From JAPLXD01 sp043802865 (GTDB lineage Bacteria > Patescibacteriota > Minisyncoccia > Moranbacterales > UBA11712), in assembly GCA_043802865.1 (NCBI GenBank), contig JAZDKQ010000032.1, positions 1 through 25,688 of the forward strand: a stretch of DNA of 25,688 bases. Direction: 5' to 3'. This document shows positions 7,569 through 14,826 of the stretch, one piece after another. Made by a program: the position numbers and the translations under genes. The notes under the pieces were generated by a model. The model saw only the letters and a list, made by a program, of their open reading frames with translations. It was not told the DNA's origin and made no database searches. Numbering within the stretch: the first letter of the stretch is position 1; each line of letters begins with the position of its first letter.

Positions 7569-8825
7569 ATGTCATATTTTGAAATAATCGGGGGGAAAAA
7601 GTTGAATGGAGAAATTGAAGTGAAAGGGGCGAAAAATGCGGCTTTGAAGGCGGTGGCGGCAGCTCTTTTGTCGCGGGAGAAATGGACGATTACGAATTTT
7701 CCCTTTATCGAGGATACAAAGAGAATTTTGGAAATGATCGAAGATCTTGGTGTGAAGGTCAAAAGATCCAATAACAAAGTAGAAATTCAGGCGGATATTA
7801 TCAAAACAAGCAGACTCAACGACGATCTTGCGAAAAAATTGCGCGCGTCAATCATTCTCGCCGGTCCGGTTTTGGCGCGAACGGGAAAAGTGCGGATGCA
7901 TCATCCGGGCGGGTGCGTGATCGGAAAACGGCCGATCGATATGTTTCTTGACGGATTCCAGAAATTCGGCGCCAAGGTGAAATGGGAAAACGCGCATTTT
8001 CAAATGAGCGCGAAAAAAATCAAAGGCGCGAAAATATTTTTTCCGAAAGTAACTGTCACCGGAACGGAAACGATGATGATCACCGCGGTGCTTGCCGAAG
8101 GCGAAACAATTCTCGAAAACGCGGCGATGGAGCCGGAGATTCCTATGCTCGCTGAATTTTTGAACAAGTGCGGAGCGAAAATTTCCGGCGCCGGAACGCC
8201 GACGATCAAAATACGTGGAGTGAAAAGAATTCGAGGCGGAAAATTGGAACTCATTCCCGACCGGATCGAAACAGGAACATTCGCGATTCTCGGCACTCTT
8301 GCGGGAGGAAAAATAAGAATCAAAAAATGCAATCCGAATCACGTCCGATCACTGCTCGTCAACTTTGAAAAAGCGGGAATTAAATTTGAAGAAAAAAAAG
8401 ATGAGCTGGCCGTATTTGGAACAAAAAAAATAAAACCGATAAATTTGTCCACGCATGAGTATCCCGGGTTTGCGACCGATCTCCAGCCTCCGTTCACTTT
8501 GCTCATGACGCAGGCCAAGGGGTCAAGTCTCATCCATGATGCTATTTTTGAAAATCGTTTTATGTTTGCAAACGCGCTCAATCTGATGGGCGCGGATATA
8601 AAAATGAATGATTCGCATCGAGTGACAGTCAACGGTCCGTCGAGATTTTCCGGAAGGAAAATTGTGAGTCCTGATCTTCGGGCCGGGATCACTTTGGTTT
8701 TGGCCGGTCTCATCGCAAACGGAAAAACAAAGATCGAGAATATTTATCAAATTGATCGCGGATACGAGAAGATTGAAGAAAGGTTACAAAAATTAGGCGC
8801 GGATATAAAGCGCGTGAAAAAATAA
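7569..8825 (+). CDS. murA: UDP-N-acetylglucosamine 1-carboxyvinyltransferase MurA
   Basis: First committed step of peptidoglycan precursor synthesis: transfers enolpyruvate from PEP to UDP-GlcNAc in the cytoplasm. The 418-residue protein has the two-lobed EPSP-synthase-like fold: KGAKNAA near the start with the substrate-contacting Lys, and the catalytic loop HHPGGCVIGKRP with Cys116. Because Cys is kept (not Asp), the enzyme should be fosfomycin-sensitive in principle. Late motifs EYPGFATDLQP and DLRAGITLVLAGL are also present. ATG 7569 matches the family N-terminus (MSYFEIIGG). ATG 7548, right at the predicted transcription start, would add seven residues and give a leaderless message. It opens the group murA, mreB, two glycosyltransferases. 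Confidence 0.97.
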   Translation: MSYFEIIGGKKLNGEIEVKGAKNAALKAVAAALLSREKWTITNFPFIEDTKRILEMIEDLGVKVKRSNNKVEIQADIIKTSRLNDDLAKKLRASIILAGPVLARTGKVRMHHPGGCVIGKRPIDMFLDGFQKFGAKVKWENAHFQMSAKKIKGAKIFFPKVTVTGTETMMITAVLAEGETILENAAMEPEIPMLAEFLNKCGAKISGAGTPTIKIRGVKRIRGGKLELIPDRIETGTFAILGTLAGGKIRIKKCNPNHVRSLLVNFEKAGIKFEEKKDELAVFGTKKIKPINLSTHEYPGFATDLQPPFTLLMTQAKGSSLIHDAIFENRFMFANALNLMGADIKMNDSHRVTVNGPSRFSGRKIVSPDLRAGITLVLAGLIANGKTKIENIYQIDRGYEKIEERLQKLGADIKRVKK

Positions 8826-8840
8826 AAACAAAAGAAGCTT

Positions 8841-8906
8841 GTAATTCGTAATTTGTAATTAGGATTTTTTTGTTATCCCAATTACCAATTACCAATTACT
8901 AATTAC
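8841..8906 (+). repeat. Heptad-repeat hairpin between murA and mreB1
   Basis: Left arm: three abutting copies of GTAATTN (8841-8861), then GGAT. Right arm: ATCC, then four copies of NAATTAC (8879-8906). The left copies pair with the three inner right copies, and each seventh base is a mismatch. The resulting 25-bp stem closes on TTTTTTGTT (8866-8874). It fills the intergenic space and ends 6 nt before the mreB1 start. A weak terminator function is possible. Confidence 0.85.
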
Positions 8907-8912
8907 AAAATT

Positions 8913-9920
8913 TTGTTTATCAAAAAAATCGGAATTGATCTTGGGACCGCCAATATTCTCGTGTTCTTGCCGGGAAAGGGAATTGTTGTCAATGAGCCGT
9001 CGGTAGTGGCGATCTCACTTATTGACAACAAAATCTTGGCAGTGGGCAATGAAGCGAAAGATATGATCGGGCGGACTCCGGAGGCGATCATGGCAATGAG
9101 GCCGCTAAAAGACGGTGTAATTGCGGATTATCGGATAACTGAAGCAATGCTTCGCTACTTCATAAACAAGGTGAGCGGGGGTTTTCGACTTATCCGACCC
9201 GAGGTCATGGTTTCGATACCGGCCGGCGTCACATCGACGGAACGGCGCGCTGTCGTTGACGCGACGGTGAAAGCGGGCGCGAAGACGGCCTATGTCGTCA
9301 AGGAGCCGATTCTCGCGGCAATCGGAGCGGGAGTTCCGATAAACAGCGCGGCGGGGAATATGATCGTCGATATCGGCGGAGGGACGAGCGAGGTGGCTAT
9401 TATATCTCTCGGCGGCGTGGTTGCGGCGCACAGCGCGCGAGTCGGAGGAAACAAGATCGATCAGGCGATCGCGGACTTCATCAAAAAGAAACATGGACTG
9501 GCGATTGGAGAGCGGACGGCCGAAGATATCAAGATCGCAATCGGCAGTGCGATTCCTCAAGTGAAAGATGAATATGTGGAGGTGCGCGGACGCGACCTCA
9601 TCGCGGGTCTACCAAAAACGATCCGGATTTCTTCGAATGAAGTAACGGAAGCCATACAGGACGAATTGCGCGAGATCATCAACGCGATCAAAAAAGTTCT
9701 CCAGGAGACTCCTCCGGAGCTTGCGGCGGATGTGATTGACAAGGGAATGATCCTTTCCGGCGGCGGAGCGCTTCTTCGCAATATGGATCAGCTCATCTCG
9801 AAAACGACGGGCGTGCCATGCTATGTCGCGGATGACCCGCTTTTTTGCGTAGTGAAAGGAACGGGCATCGCGCTTGAAAATTTGGATATGTACAAAAGGA
9901 TGATAATGCTGACGAAATAA
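8913..9920 (+). CDS. mreB: MreB-family actin-like shape protein, first copy
   Basis: Bacterial actin that polymerises under the membrane and guides wall elongation. The 335 residues carry the actin-ATPase motifs: IGIDLGTAN (phosphate 1, from residue ~6), IVDIGGGTSEVAI (phosphate 2, ~150), and LSGGGALLRN (adenosine, ~285). The start must be TTG at 8913, as no ATG or GTG precedes the conserved KKIGIDLG. No Shine-Dalgarno is visible, because the heptad hairpin occupies that position. It is shorter than the second copy at 16421 and clearly diverged from it, so it is a paralog rather than a recent duplicate. It is followed after 2 nt by a glycosyltransferase, apart from any mreC. Mbl-like or organism-specific specialisation is possible. 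Confidence 0.93.
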   Translation: MFIKKIGIDLGTANILVFLPGKGIVVNEPSVVAISLIDNKILAVGNEAKDMIGRTPEAIMAMRPLKDGVIADYRITEAMLRYFINKVSGGFRLIRPEVMVSIPAGVTSTERRAVVDATVKAGAKTAYVVKEPILAAIGAGVPINSAAGNMIVDIGGGTSEVAIISLGGVVAAHSARVGGNKIDQAIADFIKKKHGLAIGERTAEDIKIAIGSAIPQVKDEYVEVRGRDLIAGLPKTIRISSNEVTEAIQDELREIINAIKKVLQETPPELAADVIDKGMILSGGGALLRNMDQLISKTTGVPCYVADDPLFCVVKGTGIALENLDMYKRMIMLTK

Positions 9921-9922
9921 AT

Positions 9923-11026
9923 ATGACGATTGGGATCGACGCTTTGCGGGCGTTCGTGAAAAACAAAACAGGGATCGAGGAATATTCTTATCAAGTTATA
10001 AAAAACTTGCGCGAACTTTTGATCAATGAGCAAGTAATTTTGTTTTTGGATCAGAGAGTGAACGAGAAAAAATATATTGATTTTGATTTGCCAGAAAATT
10101 GGAAAGTGAAATTTCTTCGTGCGCCGATTTTTTGGACGCAAGCGCGGTTGTCGCTCGAAATGTTGTTTCATCCGGTGGATGTTTTATTTGTCCCGGCGCA
10201 TACGGTGCCGCTAATACACCCAAGAAATACAATCGTCACAATTCACGGACTTGAATACGAATTTTGTCCGAAAGCCTATTCTTTGTTTGGAAGATTATAT
10301 ATGCGCTGGTCGATCCGGAAATCGTGCCATTGGGCAAAGCGTGTGATTGCAGTGAGCGAAAATACAAAACAAGATTTGATGCGGCTATATAAAGTGTCGG
10401 AGGGAAAGATTGAAGTGATATATGAAGGAATTGGCAATAGCAATTTTCAATTTTCAATTTTCAATTTTCAAAAAATTTTCAATGACAAAGTTTTCAAACC
10501 TTATTTTCTGTTTGTTGGTAGATTGGAAGAGAGGAAAAATATTGTAGGAATTATTTCTGTATTCGAAATACTGAAAGACAAATATAATTTATCGCATAAA
10601 TTGGTACTGGCAGGAAAGTTTGGTTATGGCGGGGAAAAAATTAAAGATAAAATTGATCAAAGCAAATATAAAGACGATATTATTTTGCCCGGGTATGTTT
10701 CTGACGAGGATAAATTCGCATTAATGAAAAAAGCCGACGTGTTTTTATTCCCGACTTTCTATGAAGGTTTCGGTCTGCCGATTCTTGAGGCGCAAAGTGT
10801 TGGTACGCCGGTGGTGACATCGAATATTTCTTCGATGCCTGAAGTTGCCGGCGAAAGCACGGTTTTGGTTGACCCAACAAAACCAGAAGAGATCGTCGAA
10901 GCAGCTTATAAATTAATTTCGAACGAATTCTATAAAAATGATATAATAGAAAAAGGATATCAGAATATAAAAAGATTCAGCTGGGAGAAGTGCGCGCGAG
11001 AAATTGCTGATATTATAAAAAAATAA
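9923..11026 (+). CDS. GT4-type glycosyltransferase, GT-B fold
   Basis: Predicted to move a sugar from an activated donor to a cell-surface acceptor; the substrate cannot be read from sequence. The N-terminal Rossmann domain (1-~165) starts IGIDALRAF..TGIEEYSYQ and ends VIYEGIG. The C-terminal donor-binding domain starts YFLFVGRLEERKNI (~193) and carries the E-x7-E signature in FYEGFGLPILEAQSVGTPVV, then SSMPEVAG. The linker between the domains is made of a heptad DNA repeat, which translates as the low-complexity stretch NFQFSIFNFQ. Base composition is more AT-rich from ~10430 to 10700 than in neighbours. It follows mreB1 by 2 nt and abuts the next glycosyltransferase, so the three probably share a transcript. 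Confidence 0.9.
   Translation: MTIGIDALRAFVKNKTGIEEYSYQVIKNLRELLINEQVILFLDQRVNEKKYIDFDLPENWKVKFLRAPIFWTQARLSLEMLFHPVDVLFVPAHTVPLIHPRNTIVTIHGLEYEFCPKAYSLFGRLYMRWSIRKSCHWAKRVIAVSENTKQDLMRLYKVSEGKIEVIYEGIGNSNFQFSIFNFQKIFNDKVFKPYFLFVGRLEERKNIVGIISVFEILKDKYNLSHKLVLAGKFGYGGEKIKDKIDQSKYKDDIILPGYVSDEDKFALMKKADVFLFPTFYEGFGLPILEAQSVGTPVVTSNISSMPEVAGESTVLVDPTKPEEIVEAAYKLISNEFYKNDIIEKGYQNIKRFSWEKCAREIADIIKK
10441..10468 (+). repeat. In-gene tandem heptad repeat, 4 x CAATTTT
   Basis: Four perfect abutting copies of CAATTTT, followed by a related A/T tract with TTTTCAAT. It lies in the glycosyltransferase coding region, at residues ~173-183, exactly between the two Rossmann domains. Confidence 0.9.
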
Positions 11027-12181
11027 ATGAATATAAATAAACTAAAAATCGCTCTCGTCCATGATTTCCTCAACCAATATGGCGGGGCGGAGAGGGTGCT
11101 TTTGGCGCTGCACGAGCTATATCCGGAGGCGCCGATATATAGCTTACTTTACGACCCGAAAAAGATGCGGGGGAAATTCAAAGACGCGGACATTCGGCCA
11201 TCATTTCTCCAGAAGTTTCCGAAGTTTTTAAAGAAGCGGCACAAATATATGCTACCGTTTATGCCGACGGCGCCGGAGACTTTCAATTTGCGCGATTTCG
11301 ATCTCGTAATTTCTTCGTCAGGGGCTTGGGCGAAAGGCATCATCGTGAAACCGAAGACAATTCATATTTGCTATTGCCACAGTCCGATGCGATATGCCTG
11401 GGATTGGAACGAAAAATATCTGAATGAGCAAGGATTGGGAAGCGGACGGAAAATTTTCGCGCGGATGCTTCTCAACTATGTCCGGATGTGGGACAAAGCG
11501 GCGGCGGATCGTCCCGATTTTTTCATTGCCAATTCGCGCTCGACGCAAACAAGAATAGAAAAATATTATAGACGGGAAAGTGTGGTCGTTTATCCGCCGG
11601 TTGATGTAAATTTGGAGATTCGATCTCCAAATGGAGATCGAATCTCCACGAACGATTATTTTCTCATTGTTTCCCGTCTTTCTCCGTACAAAAAAGTCGA
11701 AGTCGCGATTGAAGCGATGAACAAATTGGATTTGCCGCTCATTGTGATTGGAGAAGGGGATCCAAAATATGTGAAATATCTGAAATCGATCGCCGGGCTG
11801 AAAACGAAATTTTTGGGATGGAAATCGGACGAGAATACGAAAAAATATTTTGCCTCTTGTCGGGCGTTCCTTTTTCCGGGTGAAGACGATTTTGGAATCG
11901 CGCCGGTTGAGGCGATGAGTTTTGGAAAACCGGTGATCGCTCTTCGGAAAGGCGGAGCGACAGAAACGATCATTGAAGGCGAGACGGGCGAATTTTTCGA
12001 CGAGCCGATGATCGAAGTTTTCGCCGACGCCGTGCGCCGGTTCCAAGAAAACGAAAAAAAATATGATTCCGCCAAAATACGCGCGCAAGCAGCAAATTTT
12101 TCGAAAGAAAAATTCGTGGAAAATATGAAACGGGTGATTGAGGAGATGGTGAATGATTATAGAAGAAATGGGGAAATTTAG
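11027..12181 (+). CDS. GT4-type glycosyltransferase, second of the pair
   Basis: Predicted surface-glycan glycosyltransferase resembling mannosyltransferases of O-antigen and exopolysaccharide clusters; the donor sugar is inferred at best. The N-domain starts IALVHDFLNQYGGAERVL, a hallmark of this subgroup, with CYCHSPMRYAWD in the middle. The C-domain starts YFLIVSRLSPYKKVEVAIEA and carries E-x7-E in GEDDFGIAPVEAMSFGKPVIA, then GGATETI. Length (384) is usual. The linker before the C-domain (residues 196-207) is encoded by a 36-bp inverted repeat. It starts on the base after the preceding stop, so translational coupling is likely. The last codons run into AT-rich sequence before the delta' gene. 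Confidence 0.93.
   Translation: MNINKLKIALVHDFLNQYGGAERVLLALHELYPEAPIYSLLYDPKKMRGKFKDADIRPSFLQKFPKFLKKRHKYMLPFMPTAPETFNLRDFDLVISSSGAWAKGIIVKPKTIHICYCHSPMRYAWDWNEKYLNEQGLGSGRKIFARMLLNYVRMWDKAAADRPDFFIANSRSTQTRIEKYYRRESVVVYPPVDVNLEIRSPNGDRISTNDYFLIVSRLSPYKKVEVAIEAMNKLDLPLIVIGEGDPKYVKYLKSIAGLKTKFLGWKSDENTKKYFASCRAFLFPGEDDFGIAPVEAMSFGKPVIALRKGGATETIIEGETGEFFDEPMIEVFADAVRRFQENEKKYDSAKIRAQAANFSKEKFVENMKRVIEEMVNDYRRNGEI
11613..11648 (+). repeat. Perfect 17-bp inverted repeat inside a glycosyltransferase gene
   Basis: TGGAGATTCGATCTCCA (11613-11629), AA, then its exact reverse complement (11632-11648). Each arm is itself a near-palindrome. Total length is 36 bp, twelve whole codons, translated as a short polar loop around RSPNGDRIS. 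Confidence 0.95.
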
Positions 12182-12196
12182 ATTACAATATAAATT

Positions 12197-13003
12197 ATGC
12201 TTGATTCTAAAATAAAAATCTATCTTGACCGGCTGGCGGAATCGGTGAAGCGGCCGAGTTCGTATATTTTCGCAGGGGCGGGCGAGGCGGAAAAAGAAGA
12301 AGCGGTTTTTCATTTTGTTTCAAGGCTTGCCGGAAAGTTTGGCGATGTTGATTTTTTGGAGAGAGTGAAATCGAAAAATCATCCTGATGTGGTGATCATC
12401 GAACCGGAAATCGAGGAAAAGAAAGGAAAAACTAGAGAAAAAGAAATAAGCATCTCTCAAGTCCGGGAGGCGCTGGAAAAGTTCAAGTTTTTTCCATATG
12501 AGCTCAAAACGAAATTCTGCATCATCAAGAGGGCGCAAAAAATGAACTCCGAAAGCTCGAACGCGCTTCTCAAGTCTCTCGAAGAGCCAACAGAGAGTGC
12601 GATCTTCATAATCTTTGCGGACAGCGTGGAATCGCTTCTTCCGACAATTGTGTCCCGCTGCGCTATTTTGCGATTCCCCGAAACGAGCCTTCCGCAGTGG
12701 AACGAGGAAAATCGGGAGCAATTCAAAAAAATATTTAGAAGCGAAATTTTCGAAATATTCGAATATATTGAAAAAAATTCAAAAAACAAAAAAGAACTTA
12801 TTTCTATTCTGAAAGACTGGGAGCTTATAATGGCGGAAAGTTTGAGAAAATTGATTGTTGATCAGGAGGACAAAGGCAATTTGGGAAAAGTGAAAAAAGT
12901 GATAGAATTGATCAAAGATACGAGAGAATCGATCAACCGGCTTGAATACACGAACGCGAACGCAAGGGGAGTGGGAGAAGGGCTAGTTTTGAGAATGGGA
13001 TAG
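12197..13003 (+). CDS. holB: DNA polymerase III delta' (clamp-loader) subunit-like protein
   Basis: Predicted clamp-loader subunit that helps load the beta sliding clamp during replication. It is an AAA+ protein of 268 residues. The Walker A position reads GAGEAEKEEA, without the GKT needed to bind ATP, as is usual for delta' and unlike DnaX. SESSNALLKSLEEP and TIVSRCAILRF give the conserved helix and the SRC motif with the arginine finger. The Zn-binding Cys module of DnaX and of many delta' proteins is not visible. It is shorter than E. coli HolB (334), with a reduced C-terminal domain. TACAAT at 12184-12189, 7 nt before the ATG, may be a weak -10 without a good -35. It could also be read through from the glycosyltransferases. 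Confidence 0.85.
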   Translation: MLDSKIKIYLDRLAESVKRPSSYIFAGAGEAEKEEAVFHFVSRLAGKFGDVDFLERVKSKNHPDVVIIEPEIEEKKGKTREKEISISQVREALEKFKFFPYELKTKFCIIKRAQKMNSESSNALLKSLEEPTESAIFIIFADSVESLLPTIVSRCAILRFPETSLPQWNEENREQFKKIFRSEIFEIFEYIEKNSKNKKELISILKDWELIMAESLRKLIVDQEDKGNLGKVKKVIELIKDTRESINRLEYTNANARGVGEGLVLRMG

Positions 13004-13012
13004 ACTTTTTCT

Positions 13013-13146
13013 TGTCATTCCAACCGACCCGCCTTAGTGGGGAGTGGAGGAATCTGCGTGCGTACGCAGTGGCTAGCTATTTGTTAATGGACGCAGATCC
13101 CTCGGTTTCATCTCGAATATTCGTCGAGATTCCGCTCGGGATGACA
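13013..13146. repeat. Palindromic intergenic repeat (REP/MITE-like)
   Basis: Ends form a terminal inverted repeat: TGTCATTCC (13013-13021) with GGGATGACA (13138-13146), one mismatch. Inside, GAGGAATCTGCGT (13047-13059) pairs with ACGCAGATCCCTC (13091-13103), also one mismatch, and ATCTCGA (13110-13116) with TCGAGAT (13124-13130). An alternative local hairpin CTGCGT/ACGCAG sits at 13054-13069. GTCATTCC..GAGGAATCT elements of this style occur as dispersed repeats in many bacteria. No ORF is inside. Confidence 0.8.
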
Positions 13147-13168
13147 GTATGAATATTAATGTTATAAT
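13141..13168 (+). promoter_or_regulatory. Promoter of the Asp-box lipoprotein, -35 inside the repeat
   Basis: ATGACA (13141-13146), 16 bp, TATAAT (13163-13168). The ATG starts 7 nt after the -10, at the expected transcription start. The -35 box is the terminal sequence of the palindromic repeat. Confidence 0.6.
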
Positions 13169-13174
13169 AGTATT

Positions 13175-14227
13175 ATGAAAAAAATAAAAAATACAATCTT
13201 AACCCTATCTTCAATCCTATTCCTCGCCGGCTGTTCTCTTGTCTCCAGTTCTTCCGACGGGGGAGTTTTCCGCTCGGATGACGGCGGGAAAAGTTTTGTG
13301 CAAAAAGTGAAGATCGATGAAAAAACGGCGATTGGCTCCGTGGATGTGTTGAGCTTGGCAGTGAACCCGCAAAACGGGAATGAAGCATATATAGGTACGA
13401 AGTCAAACGGCGTGCTCAAAACAACCGACGCCGGAGAAACGTGGCAAGCGGTCAAAGTTTCTCCGAATGCTGTGACAAAAGCTTATGCGATTGCGATCGA
13501 TTCAATAAATTCAAACATAGCCTACGTGGCGGCGATCGCGGATGGGCGGGGAAAAATTTTGAAATCTGTGGATGCGGGAATGGACTGGAAAGAAATATAT
13601 ACTGAGCCTTCAAGCGGCCCTTTTGTCCTTTCTCTGGCGCTCGATCCGAACGACCCCCAAAAAATCTATGCGGGAACGACAAAAAAGCAGATTATTTCTT
13701 CGGATAATGGAGGGAATACTTGGAAAAACTTATATACCGCTAAAGCAGAAATTACTAAAATTGCAGTTGATAATTTCAACTCCAGTCTTGTTTATTTTGC
13801 GATCAACCAAAGTGGGCTTGTTCGCACGAAAGATGGCGGAAAAGGCTTTGAAAATCTCGCAGAGCAAAAAATATTTACCGATAAAGTAATACCTAATAGA
13901 GTGACAGCCATAGCGGTGGACCCGAAAAAAGGAGATTGGATCTATATTGGAACGGATGCCGGATTGCTTCGGTCGAAAGATGGAGGAGACAATTGGGAAT
14001 TGGTGAAAGTTTTGAATAGCCCCAAGGAAAACGCGATCAGAGGAATTGCGATAAATCCTCAAAATTCTGACGAAATTATCTATGGAGCGGCGCAGGCTTT
14101 TTATAAATCCGTGGACGGCGGTCAAAGCTGGGCGACGACACAGCTCAATGGAAGTCGGACAATCGAAACTATTGCGTACAACCGACAGAATCCGGGAATG
14201 ATATACGTAGGAATGAACAAGAGGTAG
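13175..14227 (+). CDS. Lipoprotein with a seven-Asp-box beta-propeller
   Basis: Probably displayed on the outer face of the cytoplasmic membrane. A lipoprotein signal peptide (KKIKN, hydrophobic core, lipobox LAGC) gives Cys20 as the acylated residue. The rest holds seven Asp-box (BNR, S/T-x-D-x-G-x-x-W/F) repeats: RSDDGGKSF, KTTDAGETW, KSVDAGMDW, SSDNGGNTW, RTKDGGKGF, RSKDGGDNW, KSVDGGQSW. Each is separated by ~40-50 residues with an IAVDP..IYIGT-type strand pair, so a seven-bladed propeller of sortilin/Vps10 or Ycf48 style fits. Sialidase catalytic residues are not evident, so it is more likely a binding or assembly factor than an enzyme. It is preceded by its own promoter and followed by frr after 24 nt. 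Confidence 0.88.
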   Translation: MKKIKNTILTLSSILFLAGCSLVSSSSDGGVFRSDDGGKSFVQKVKIDEKTAIGSVDVLSLAVNPQNGNEAYIGTKSNGVLKTTDAGETWQAVKVSPNAVTKAYAIAIDSINSNIAYVAAIADGRGKILKSVDAGMDWKEIYTEPSSGPFVLSLALDPNDPQKIYAGTTKKQIISSDNGGNTWKNLYTAKAEITKIAVDNFNSSLVYFAINQSGLVRTKDGGKGFENLAEQKIFTDKVIPNRVTAIAVDPKKGDWIYIGTDAGLLRSKDGGDNWELVKVLNSPKENAIRGIAINPQNSDEIIYGAAQAFYKSVDGGQSWATTQLNGSRTIETIAYNRQNPGMIYVGMNKR

Positions 14228-14251
14228 CTATTAAAAATTATTATCAAAAAA

Positions 14252-14809
14252 ATGCTAGAACAAATTGTTTCCAACACAAAACCAAAGATGGAGAAGGGAA
14301 TAGAACGGTTCAAAGAAGAGATAAATAAGCTTCGCACCGGGCGGGCGAATCCGGCGATGGTGGAAAATTTGACGGTCGAATATTATGGGGCGAAAAGTCC
14401 TCTGAAACAGGTGGCGAGCATCAACGTGCCCGAACCGCGGCTTATCGTTGTTCAGCCGTGGGACAAGGATAGCCTTGTGAATATTGAAAAAGCGATCAAT
14501 GAAGCGCAATTGGGGCTCAACCCCGTGAATGACGGCAATGTGATTCGGATTGCCATTCCCGCGCTCAACGAGGAACGGCGGACGGAGCTCGCGCGGATAC
14601 TTGGAAAATACGCGGAAGATGCCAAGGTTGCTGTGCGTCAAGCGCGCGAGGAAGCCTGGGACGAAATTCAAGATCTCGTAAAAAACGGAAAGCTGGCTGA
14701 AGACGACAAATTTCGCGGAAAGGATATGCTGCAAAAAAGCGTAGATGAATACAATGGGAAGATCGAAGAGATACGCGAGAAGAAGGAGAAAGAGACGATG
14801 GAAATATAG
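14252..14809 (+). CDS. frr: Ribosome recycling factor
   Basis: Splits the post-termination ribosome together with EF-G. The 185-residue length is standard. Domain I helices include EEINKLRTGRANPAMVENL with the conserved Arg of LRTGRA. Domain II (~30-105) holds the YYG..PLKQVASINVPEPR stretch and VIRIAIPALNEERR. The C-terminal helix ends in a Glu/Lys-rich tail. In many bacteria frr is followed by uppS and cdsA before rseP; here rseP comes directly after 17 nt, so the intervening genes are lost or moved. Confidence 0.97.
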   Translation: MLEQIVSNTKPKMEKGIERFKEEINKLRTGRANPAMVENLTVEYYGAKSPLKQVASINVPEPRLIVVQPWDKDSLVNIEKAINEAQLGLNPVNDGNVIRIAIPALNEERRTELARILGKYAEDAKVAVRQAREEAWDEIQDLVKNGKLAEDDKFRGKDMLQKSVDEYNGKIEEIREKKEKETMEI

Positions 14810-14826
14810 ATAAAAAGATATAAAAT

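Noticed and set aside
7214..7777. 187-codon minus-strand open frame across the CAP-murA spacer.
   Set aside because: It overlaps the murA promoter, a terminator and both gene ends, and its translation is low-complexity Phe/Ser/Lys; not credible as a gene.
8841..8906. Reading the heptad hairpin as a CRISPR fragment.
   Set aside because: Units are 7 nt, there are no spacers, and no cas gene is in the window.
11318..12313. 331-codon open frame on the minus strand opposite the second glycosyltransferase and the start of the delta' gene.
   Set aside because: It is Arg/Phe/His-rich, spans two good plus-strand genes, and lacks domain features. It arises from the codon bias of the real genes.
13013..13146. 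Taking the palindromic element after the delta' gene as a plain transcription terminator.
   Set aside because: It has no T-run after any stem, and its nested inverted repeats with terminal repeats fit a dispersed repeat better, though it may still hinder readthrough.
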